Below, in pieces: positions 24,489-35,900 of a stretch of DNA of 64,000 bases. The position numbers were made by a program, and so were the translations under genes. Position 1 is the first letter of the stretch. The number at the start of each line of letters is the position of its first letter. Under the pieces are notes generated by a model that had not been told where the DNA came from, searched no databases, and was given only the letters and a program-made list of their open reading frames with translations. Source of the stretch: Membranipora membranacea (Eukaryota > Bryozoa > Gymnolaemata > Cheilostomatida > Membraniporidae); assembly GCA_914767715.1 (NCBI GenBank), contig OU612073.1, positions 25,420,001-25,484,000 on the forward strand. Direction: 5' to 3'.

Positions 24489-27400
24489 CAGAGACTATAG
24501 ACATAGAGACCTTCCACTTGCGCATAAAATGCGAATAGCCAATCAGCGTTATTTAACGGTCACGCCCACTTCTGGTTGTAAAGTTAACGTCTGCTGCCTC
24601 AAACAGCAATGGCTTTCTCAATGAAATTTCAGGTTTTTCACCTGAGTTATTTGTGACAAATAACCACAATCTTGATGACAAAACCAGATCAGACAACAAC
24701 AAAGTCACAACCAACTTGTTGTTGCATTCTTAGCCAGAGTTGAACATTACACAAGCCTGTATTTTTGTAAGAAAGTAAGGGGGGGGGGAGGCAGTAAAAT
24801 CCATCATAGTTGGCCACTGTGATTAATGATGACCTGACATATATGGATAAGTGCTGTGATGAGTTGTTTATCATCTGGGAGGACAAGGGGATTCCTTTTA
24901 CTAATGTCAATGAAGTCTATAAAAATAAAATCCAAAAACTACTTTTCACATTTAAGTTTTGTCAAATGACAAAGATAAGACATCTATTAACACGAGAAAG
25001 AGCTGCTGAAAATTTTTGTAAATAATATCACCAATTAGTTGTGATAAAATAATACACGCTAAAAGTTGTGATCATGGTGACTGGATGTGCTGCCATCAAC
25101 TGTACAAACACACTAAAAATTGAAGTAAATGACATCAAGGTTAAGATGTTCCGCTTTCCCAATCCAAAAGAACCTTTAAGGTAAGTGTCACATATGTATC
25201 CACCGAATTATTAAATATGACAGCATTTATGAGGAATACAGGAAAAAAGATCAAATTCGCATCTGGAAACAACCATAACTAAATAAATAAAAATACTTCA
25301 TGCTTAGTATTGCAAAGCGTGTAAGACAAAATAAGCAAAAAATCTGTCAAATGATGTCGGGAGCGTTTACAAGTAGCTAACCTTACAATAAATGTTCTTC
25401 TTTTTCTTGCCACCACAGGAGCCGTCAATGGGTACAAAACATGCGCTGAGAGGATCTATTGAAGTTAGCTGCTGAAGTACTTTACAAAAACTACAGGTTA
25501 TGCTCCGTGCATTGTGAAGACTCACAGTTTACTAATACCGAGAAGGCAAGACTAAATGGTAATGCTAGACCAACCATCTTTAACGTACCCAACCCGCCAA
25601 ACCCTGTGTCTAGCAAACGAAAAGCACCAAAGGAAAGAAACATCGCTGTAGCTGATAAAAGTAAGTTTCCGATATTAAAGTAGTATGAATTATTAAATGA
25701 ATATTGCACTCAGCTGATAGGGCTGGCTATGTTTATTTTTCCAATGTGAATACCTTTCCATTCTCTCCTACTGATGACCCACAATTATCTTTTTTGCATA
25801 GGAACTTGCATGGTGCTGACCACTTCTACCCCTTCAACAAGTACAAGCACCCCGCCTGTCACCACTCCCAGGAATATGAGATTAACTGATCAATCTGAAG
25901 GTGAGACGCCACTGAATGCACAAACTTCCCGCAAGAAGAAGCTTAAAAAAAGACTGAACAACATGCAATGCCGCATATGGCGACTGGAGAAAAAAGTGTC
26001 TCAACTAAATCAAGAACTAAAAGAGGCAAAGAAGAGCTCTGAACTCGATCAAGTACTTTCGAAGATAGAAGGTTATGTGAGTGATAAAACTGTGATTTTT
26101 ATACGTGATCAGATATCTATGTGCCAACTGAAGAAAAAAGGAATTTGTTATAAAATGTGTGATAAATTACTGGCACTATCCATCTACTCTCAAAGTAAAA
26201 CGGCCTACAGACAGCTTAAAAAGATTCTTATTTTACCCTCAAAAACAACTCTATTGAGATTCATGCGACGATGTAATATAAATCCAGGTTTTCAGGTTAA
26301 TGTCCTTCAGGCGCTGCAAACCAAAATTTCCAAAATGAAGGATCAAGATCGCGACTGTGTTTTGATATTTGATGAGATGGCAATAAAAATTGGGTTAAAA
26401 TATGACCCTCGAACAGATTCTATTACAGGCCTGGTAGAACCCAGTATGTGGCCAACCATGCTTTGTGTTTTATGGTTCATGGACTGTAAGAAAAATGGAA
26501 GCAGCCAGTGGGGTCCTCTTTGACTTCCGGGTCAATCAAGGCAAGGATGCTACAAACATTAGTTCATGAGGGCATAAGAAAGCTCAATGCTAAAGGTCTC
26601 CGAGTAAGGGCAATCATCTGTGATCAAGGCGCTACAAACAGGCAATTCATCAACACTTTTCAAGGAGTTACACCTGAGCAACCATATTTTTATGCACAGA
26701 ATCAGAAGGTTTACACCATTTTTGATACTCCCCATCTTCTGAAAAATGTAAGAAACAATATGAAGTCATCTGGTTTTATATGGCAAGGCAAGCCTGTAAA
26801 ATGGCAATATTTAGCTGACTTTCATGCTGCAGACCAAAGCTCATCACTCAAACTTAGCTCCAAAAGTTACTTCAAACCATCTAGAGCTGCCAGACTTTAA
26901 AAAAATGAACGTTCGGCTGGCTGCACAGGCGCTAAGCCTCACTGTAGCGGCTGGTATTCGAACAGCCGTAGAGCTAGAACTTCTGCCAACCGATGCATTG
27001 CACACCGCAAGCTTCATTGAATCATTTGATATTTTGTTCGATGTGTTTAATTCCCGGAGATTTCATTCTTTCAACTGTGCATTGTCGGCAGACTCATGCC
27101 ATTGGAAATTTTCCGACGAAGCACTGATAGAGCTGTCATGTATGGTGACCCAATAACGCAAAAAAATTCCTTGCATTGAGGGCTGGAAGACCTCCCTATC
27201 TGCCTTGAAGTTTTTGTGGGCAGATTTGGGCTATGAAAAACTCATGACGAATCGTCTAAATCACGATTGCCTAGAAAACTTGTTTTGACAGATAAGAGGA
27301 CTGGGAGGATTCAGAGACAACCCTGATTCTGACCAGTTCAAGGCCGCTTATCTGCAAGTCACAATAAGCAATATGCTGGATTACAAAGGTAAAAATTCTA

Positions 27401-28551
27401 ATTGTGAGGATGATACTGATGAGCATCTTTTCTCGGACCTAATTAAAGGGGAAGATGCCAGCGCTGTAGAGAATTTCTGTGCTGGCCTTACTGAAGAATT
27501 CTCTCCAGTCACAAGCATCGGAGAAGATGTTATCAGTGATAATTCTCATGTAAATGTGTCCACAATCTATTTAAATTCAATAGTCTATAGGGGGGGTTAC
27601 ATAACTAAAAAATTCTTTAAAAATGTCAGCTGCCCGATCTGCCTGGCGACATTTCTGAACAAAAATATCGAGAGTCATGACCCAAGAGCTTTGGAATTTG
27701 TGGCTGAAAAGTCATATGATACAATAAACAGTGGCCTGATTGTACCTTCAGTACCCCTCACTAATCTTGTCAGACATTGCAAATCTGACTGATAATATAG
27801 GAGAGAAAAACTACCACCAGGTCGGCATTGTTAAAAACTATGTCAAGATCATATCTGGTTGGCCTTTACTAAATTCTCATCATTTTGCATATAGTAACAG
27901 CTGTTTGAATAATGTACTCAGTGCTTGCCAACATTTCATTAAGGTGAAAATTCATCACAATTTAAAAAAGATGAACATAATGCAAAATAAAGCTGGTAAT
28001 AGCAGAAATAGAAAAGTATTGAAATTAACACACCAGTGATAATTATCCTGAGCAGGTCTAAATTTTTCTGAGATATAGATAGTGCCAAAGATTTGCAATT
28101 ATTGTATTTACATGTATTTGTAATTTTTGAAATCCTATGCATGCATTTTTGTGAAAGTTCCAATCGTGAACACCTTCTGCTTACAAAGACATTCTATTTT
28201 GTATTGATAAACTCTAATCATTCTGTATGTTGTGTCTCAAGTATTTTGTATCATGCTGTATGTGCTTTCATGTGACCACATATTATGTAAAATTAAGATT
28301 TTGAATTTCATTTGTCACAGTTGATACTATTGAAATAGTGTCAAAGTTTTGTGTGGATGTACCTATGAAAATAAACAATAAAATCATTCACCTTGTCAGT
28401 TTCTGATAGCAAATTCATTGCGCTGGGTACGCTTACCTCCAAGCAATTACCACCAGAAAGGGGCGGAGCCTTATTTTCAATGTGTTTGCATCGGTTATAT
28501 ACGTTATCATGGCAAGTGGAAGGTCTCTATATCTATAGTCTCTGGTTCCAC
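24481..28551 (+). mobile_element. P-type DNA transposon, structurally complete, 4.05 kb
   Basis: The body is 24489-28543. The left end AGAGACTATAGACATAGAGA... is mirrored at the right end with one mismatch, giving terminal inverted repeats of about 31 bp. An 8-bp target duplication GGTTCCAC flanks it (24481-24488 and 28544-28551). Both features, and the THAP-domain transposase inside, match the P-element superfamily, whose Drosophila member also has 31-bp ends and 8-bp duplications. Beyond the transposase pieces the element has about 0.55 kb of 5' and 0.75 kb of 3' non-coding sequence. Confidence 0.93.
25074..27792 (+). pseudogene. P-element (THAP9-like) transposase, degenerate
   Basis: Exons 25074-25180 and 25419-25660 encode a THAP zinc finger (VTGCAAINCTN, FRFPNPKE, then LCSVHCEDSQF and RPTIFNVP), the DNA-binding domain. 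Exon 3 starts at 25802 with a basic/leucine coiled coil (RLNNMQCRIWRLEKKVSQLN) and continues into the catalytic region. The three acidic landmarks of P-type transposases are visible: Asp in IFDEMAIK (26371), Asp in IICDQGATN (26622) and Glu in DCLENLF (27274). FDTPHLLKNVRNN and KMNVRLAAQALS are also family motifs. The tail has a CPIC zinc-binding pair. Lesions are TGA at 25447-25449 in the THAP domain, frame changes near 26490 and 26850, TAA at 27154-27156 and TGA at 27283-27285. The copy is therefore inactive as sequenced. Splice phases between the three exons are consistent. Confidence 0.9.
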
Positions 28552-29831
28552 AGTAGCTCAATGGAAGGTCGATGAAGCTTGATGGATGCTAAGTCATAGC
28601 GATTCTTGAAAAGCCAAAACATTCTAAGAATTATCAAATAAAATAGTTAAAATTACCTGGCGACTTTGAGGACAAAACCTAGAATTAATAACAATAGTAT
28701 ATTAATACACCTTGTCTGAAGATCCTTCAGTTTTATTTTTAAATTTTAAGCTCTATATTATCGTATCAGCTGGGTGCTTGCTGCACTTTAAATTATTCTC
28801 CGATAAGTGTATTCTATAGTATGAAATAACACATGAAGCATACGCATGATACGATAAACCCACTGTTGTCACTAATTCCCTTTTTGCTTCGCTATTTGAA
28901 TGAAAATCACTGAATTTTCCGCAGTCAAACCATATAAGCGATGAATCATTTGGCAGCAAGTAAATACAATATTGGCTCTGTGATTGATTTTTCCTCAGTC
29001 AGCGTCTTTGTTTGTATTCAGTGAGATTTCAACCCAGGTCGAAGCTCTGGGTTTGGAATTTCTGCATTATCAACATCAAATGATCATCTTATATCCGAGG
29101 GCTCTGATGTGTTGCTCAGTCATTATCTTACAAATGTATCTCCTGCCACAATAACATGAGCTAAGAATATATAACCCCTCCCCTCCCCTCTAATGAGTTA
29201 ACTACTTTCTCAAATATTGCAATAGACTCTCTGATTTGCTGTAAGTAGTTGACTTGAATTGGCCAGAAAAGCAGGAGTTAAAAGTCTGATTATTAAAAAT
29301 CATACCCGATGCAAGAACCCCGTATTTTACATTGTGGATTCTGGTTCTGGTTCTGGTTCTGGTTCTGGGTTCTTCCGTGATGCAGCCGTTTTGCGCAATC
29401 TGATTTTCAAAATTAGGGAACTTAATCAATTCACTAAGTAGAATTTTTTGTATCATTAAATGAAAATTAATGCCATCATCACTTCATCCATTGATTTCAC
29501 ATCCTGATTTAGACAATCAGCTTATGCAATTATTTTTCCAGGTCATCTCTGAGCTATACAAAATTATATGAGTAGAAATTTCCCAGATTGGGATAATCAT
29601 TAAAGCTATAATGAAGAGGTAGAAAATGGAAGGAGTGGTACGGGTTAATTACAACCTCAAGAGTTAAAGGCTGAAATGTAGGACTTTAGGTACATCAATA
29701 ACATGACATCACATTAAACTACCATGCACATAATTTAACAATAATATAACTTAATTTGCTTCACCCGTTGATGGCAATCGGCCAATCGCTTCTACACTGA
29801 ATCACTCAATTAACTTCTGTCATGGTTTACT
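28552..29831. other. Spacer upstream of the EGF-lectin gene
   Basis: No gene was recognised. A short GGTTCT hexanucleotide repeat lies at 29339-29369. The final 100 bases should hold the promoter of the EGF-lectin gene. Confidence 0.5.
29339..29369. repeat. GGTTCT hexanucleotide repeat
   Basis: About five copies of GGTTCT lie in tandem. The open frames through it (Gly-Ser or Arg-Thr strings) are artefacts. Confidence 0.85.
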
Positions 29832-29839
29832 TATAAATA
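29832..29839 (+). promoter_or_regulatory. TATA box of the EGF-lectin gene
   Basis: TATAAATA lies 86 bases upstream of the proposed ATG at 29918, leaving room for a 5' UTR of about 50 bases. The match, spacing and the signal-peptide gene that follows make a core promoter likely; no transcript start can be seen. Confidence 0.6.
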
Positions 29840-29917
29840 CTGGACCTGCAGCTTCCTCTAATCACTTTCCCAGCGGCAATTAGAATACACAGTCAAGTCT
29901 AGCACATCAAAATAAGT

Positions 29918-32900
29918 ATGGGGGTAAGTAAGTAATAAGATAGCGTACACGATGAAATAGCTTTCAAATTGGCAATATTATCTTTGAGTAATTATTTAGG
30001 TTTTTCATAAATTTACAACAACTTCGATTAATTTTATCTTGAATTGCCAAGTATGGCTATTGTAAAGTTATCGGTCTAACTTTATCGTTCTCTCAAAATC
30101 CTTAGCTCTTGATCTGAACTGTGTCTTACTAGTCACAAACTCTGATAGTATACACTATGATTCTCGCATACTGCAAGAGCTTACTAGAGCTCAAGTTGCC
30201 ACCATAATCAACTGGGAAATCAGCAGTTTCCATGAGCTTCATGCTTGAATTTGTATATTATAACTTTAAATTTGTTTATATCAATACATTAACGTCGTTA
30301 TGCCATCAATCAAATGTGAATTTTGCTGTATAAAGGACAGTTTTGTCTATTTTTGGCCATTGGGGACAGGAAGGAACCATGGATTAAACAACTTTCAAAT
30401 CAATCAATAATCCGTGATATTATGTATAACCACCAACAAGACATCAAATTCATGAATGACTATACTGAAATACCCATTTTTACTCACAATCAAAGTAACC
30501 TTTAAGTGTGAAGGTCACAATCAAAGTAACCTTTAAGTGTGAAGGTCACAATCTTATAGGCTGAACTAGGCTGCAAATAGAGGCACAAATAATATTTTGA
30601 TCACTTATTCAGAATTTCTTTTCTCCGGCCAGGTTTAATTTTCAAATTGTCATGTTGTCATTGCCAGCTGTATTGAAGATTTGATGTTATTCGAGTAACA
30701 CTGACCCACACTTTGACCTTTAAAGCAGTAATCCACCAAACAAGAAGAGGAACTTAAATCATAATAGCTCCTACTGATATGATGTGGGGATTGTTGTGTG
30801 TTAATTTGGCTGAGGCCTGGTTTACTTATCTGTACTAAGTATGAGTACAGATAAGTTAACCAGACCTCAGCCCATTAAACACGCAATGTTATGATCAAGT
30901 GCATACTCATACTTATCTGATTAAAGGAAGATATAGAATTTTGGAATTCTGATGTCACGCAGGTGGCAAATAAGTTACCCGAAATCTCACATTATAATCA
31001 CTGTGCTCAGCTTATATGAGATCTGTTGATAATGGGACAATTATTTAAATATTCCAACACTTGTCGTGCACTATGAATGCATGAAACACTATCTATCGAA
31101 TCTATTTTTACCTAATTTTCACAAAAATAGCGTTTTAGTAATATATTTTTCAGCTGTGTACAGTAAAGCTGGTGATGATCATGGGGTCTATATTAGTAAT
31201 GACGCCATTAAAAGCAGACTCAGAAGGTGAGTTGAATCCAAAGATATCTGCAATATTGAATGATGCAATCTGATAACAACGCATTTCTTCCATTTAAAAA
31301 TTAAGTGCAGATACACGGAGTGGTGCAAGATTATATAACAAAGAACAGAGAACTGGGGGCGCTTTGTAATTGTAATTTTGCCTCCGGGATTTTAGACACT
31401 GGGAGAAGTGCAATTTCTTCATGGCTGCCAAAACTCACTATCTCTCACTAAAATTGCAATTCGTGTTGAACACATACCTACCAAAGGTTTTTACCAACAT
31501 TTGTTGTTTGAAGCTAGGACCTGTTGGGTTTGAGCTACTTGCCAAAGTTTTAAAAATGGTATTTAGATCACAGATGGCAGATCACAGTAAGTGGCGGGCA
31601 TGCTTGTTCTCTTTCTAGATTATCCATGATGTTGTAGTTTGGAGTTTGATGTTGATGTGGTATTTTGAAGTTTGATGTTGATCCATGATGTGGTAGGTTG
31701 AAGACATAATACATGTATGCAAATAAACTAAAAACTGAAGCTGAACAGAAAGATTGTTAAAAACTTCATGTCCAAATTAATATCACAATGAATAAAAATT
31801 ACAACAAGTTTCAATATTGTTCGTCAAACACCTTATCACAGTTATTTGTGACAATCTGATTTCATTTTATTCCAGACCCTGTATGTACATGCGGTGGAGC
31901 ATCACCGGGAGCTCAGACATACAAACCAGATTATGATGATGATTGTAAAACCTTCACTCAATACATAGAACCGGGAGAACCTACTGGACCCTATCTACCT
32001 TGTCCATCCGGACTTATATTTGACATAGCATCTTGTTCATGCAACTTTGGTTGGGCAGCAACATGTAATCCAGAATGCACAGGTACAACTTATGAGGTTA
32101 CATCACCCATAATCAGTTTACTGGTTGATTTTAGCTATGAAGATAAACTGGTGTGAGCAAAGAGGAATTTAGACCTTAGGTGTGTGTAAGGCTGTCTACG
32201 TTTTGTTCTAGCAACATGGTGAGAACTTAAATTTCAAGTACTTCAAGCACCAAACTTTAGCATGATTCGCCCAGAGAGTGATTGCAGGTGTAAGATGACT
32301 CGCCCAGAGAGTGATTGCAGGTATAAGCTGATTATTTACTATTCTGTATGTAGATCCTGTCTGTGAGGAGTCCACATGTAACAGTAATGGAGAGTGTATA
32401 GAGACTAAGGAAGGCGATCCAAGGTGTTTATGTGAGCCAGGATATTCAGGCGACTCTTGTGCTGTTGATGTTGATGACTGCTCAGGTGATCCATGTGGAA
32501 ACGGTGGAACATGTATAGATGGAGTAAACAGCTACAGCTGCAACTGTGTAGCTGCGTGGACCGGGTCAAATTGTGCACAAGGTAAACTATACAATTACCT
32601 TGGTCAAATCAAATAAGGTCACAACTGATCCTTCAAAATGTTGTTTTTCTACTGTGGCATAGACTGAAGGACTGTTTAGACAATATTCATCTCTGTCATA
32701 CCCAGCTATCTGAGAAATCCTTAAACTCCTCAAAAATCACACATACCTCACACTGGTACAATACTCACCTTACTGACATCAAGAACTTGGTCTACCTTGG
32801 ATAATCACACATCGTTCAGCTGGCCTTTAGAACTATGTGTATAAACTGCCTAATATGCGGAGATTAGTATCTCATATCATCACCCTCCCAGCAGGTAAGA

Positions 32901-35900
32901 TAAGACAAGACAACTTCACATCTCATATTATGTAGGTCACCCTCCCTGCACTGACCTACAATTTACAGCTTCCAGGTCATGATTCATATAATTATGATCT
33001 AATGAATGGGTTATGTTTACAAAGATGCGGTTGATTTCGAAGGAAGTACTTGAAATAGTCAAGGCGAGTGTGATGAGGAAGTAGATGGTGGAAGTGTTTG
33101 TCTGAGTAATGAAGACCACCAGTACTAAATTTAAGTGTTTAAAGGTTTGCAAGCTATTTATATAGCTTATTCATCCTATTTTATCTAGATGTAACCGAAT
33201 GCACTGTCTCTACATGTAACGGTAACGGTGTATGTGTTGAAGAAGTAGACGGTGGAACAACATGTGAATGTACTGATGGGTTCACTGGCAGTTCCTGTGA
33301 AACAGACATCAACTACTGTGACTCAACCCCTTGTAGTAATGGGGGAACTTGTCATGAAGAAGACACTACATTCTCCTGCACATGTTCTGGAGCATACACG
33401 GGTGTTGCATGTGGAGAGGGTAGGTTTTACCCAAATCAACTTACAGTATACAAAAGTGATGTATTTTCTCAATAATAGAAATACAGGTTGGTATCCATGT
33501 TCCAAAAGCACTTCAGCCAAAACTTTGCTATAGCACTAGCAGTGCATGCTTTCTTGTCAGCAGTTGTTTTAAAAAGTCCACTAGGACCATTTTCAAGTAT
33601 TGAAAAGTTTTTAAACTATTATAATAGCTTATTCACACAATTTAATCTAGATATCACCGAATGCACTCACTCTACATGCAACGGTAACGGTGAATGTGTT
33701 GAAGAAGTAGACGGTGGAACAACATGTGAATGTACTGATGGGTTCACTGGCAGTTCCTGTGAAACAGACATCAACTACTGTGACTCTACCCCTTGTAGTA
33801 ATGGGGGAACTTGTCATGAAGAAGACACTACATTCTCCTGCACATGTTCTGCAGCATACACTGGTGTTGCATGTGGAGAGGGTAGGTTTTACCCAAATCA
33901 ACTTACAGTATACAAAAGTGATGTATTTTCTCATTAATAGAAATACAGGTTGGTATCCATGTTCCAAAATCACTTCAACCAAAATCTTTGCTATATCAGT
34001 CCATGCTTTCTTGTCAGCAGTTGTTTTAAAAAGGCCACTAGACCCATTTTCAAGTACTGAAAAGTTTTTAAACTATTATAATAGCTTATTCACACAATCT
34101 TATCTAGATATCACCGAATGCACTCACTCTACATGTAACGGAAACGGTGAATGTGTAGAAGAAGTAGACGGTGGAACAACATGTGAATGTACTGATGGGT
34201 TCACTGGCAGTTCCTGTGAAACAGACATCAACTACTGTGACTCTACCCCTTGTAGTAATGGGGGAACTTGTCATGAAGAAGACACTACATTCTCCTGCAC
34301 ATGTTCTGGAGCATACACTGGTGTTGCATGTGGAGAGGGTAGGTTTTACCCAAATCAACTTACTGATTAAAGGTTGATTAAAATCCGATGTCTTATCACT
34401 GAGCGATCTGAAAGCGAGACCCCTATCAGGTATCGCTCACTCACTGAGTGAGCGATCAAGTTGCGATTTTAGTTGTTTCCGATTGAAAGACCCCCCTGGT
34501 TGGTATCCATGTACCAAAAGCACTTCAGCCACAATCTTTGCTATAGCAGTGCATGCTTTCTTGTCAGCAGTTGTTTTAAAAAGTCCACTAGGACCATTTT
34601 CAAGTATTGAAAAGTTTTTAAACTATTATAATAGCTTATTCACACAATTTAATCTAGATATCACCGAATGCACTCACTCTACATGCAACGGTAACGGTGA
34701 ATGTGTAGAAGAAGTAGACGGTGGAACAACATGTGAATGTACTGATGGGTTCACTGGCAGTTCCTGTGAAACAGACATCAACTACTGTGACTCAACCCCT
34801 TGTAGTAATGGGGGAACTTGTCATGAAGAAGACACTACATTCTCCTGCACATGTTCTGGAGCATACACTGGTGTTGCATGTGGAGAGGGTAGGTTTTACC
34901 CAAATCAACTTACTGATTAAAGGTTGATTAAAATCCGATGTCTTATCACTGAGCGATCTGAAAGCGAGACCCCTATCAGGTATCGCTCACTCACTGAGTG
35001 AGCGATCAAGTTGCGATTTTAGTTGTTTCCGATTGAAAGACCCCCCTGGTTGGTATCCATGTACCAAAAGCACTTCAGCCACAATCTTTGCTATAGCAGT
35101 GCATGCTTTCTTGTCAGCAGTTGTTTTAAAAAGTCCACTAGGACCATTTTCAAGTATTGAAAAGTTTTTAAACTATTATAATAGCTTATTCACACAATTT
35201 AATCTAGATATCACCGAATGCACTCACTCTACATGCAACGGTAACGGTGAATGTGTAGAAGAAGTAGACGGTGGAACAACATGTGAATGTACTGATGGGT
35301 TCACTGGCAGTTCCTGTGAAACAGACATCAACTACTGTGACTCAACCCCTTGTAGTAATGGGGGAACTTGTCATGAAGAAGACACTACATTCTCCTGCAC
35401 ATGTTCTGGAGCATACACTGGTGTTGCATGTGGAGAGGGTAGGTTTTACCCAAATCAACTTACAGTATACAAAAGCGATGTTTTTCTCATTAATAGAAAT
35501 ACAGGTTGGTATCCATATTCCAAAAGCACTTCAACCAAAATCTTTGCTATAGCAGTTCATGCTTTCTTGTCAGCAGTTGTTTTAAAAAGTCCACCTGAAC
35601 CATTTTCAAGTACTGAAAAGTTTTAAACTATTATAATGGCTTATTCACACCATTTTATCCACATTCTCCTGCACTTGTTCAGCAGCATACACTGGTATCA
35701 CATGTGGGGAGGGTACAATAGGAGAGGGTAGGTGAAACCTCTGTAGGCTGCAAATTGATAGTATACTAATATTTTCCTTCTGAGCCATCACACAGTTTCA
35801 TAACACTGCAATTACGACACTCCAAAGTGTCTTGATAACTAAGTAGTAACCTATGTATTTTACCATTAAAACAGTGTCTATCAACTTGCCCAAAAGAAAA

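Noticed and set aside
33488-35626. ORFs reading from intron into EGF exons
   Set aside because: Splice acceptor TCTAG and donor GTAGGT bound each exon. The extended frames are intron readthrough, and other-frame ORFs are shadows.
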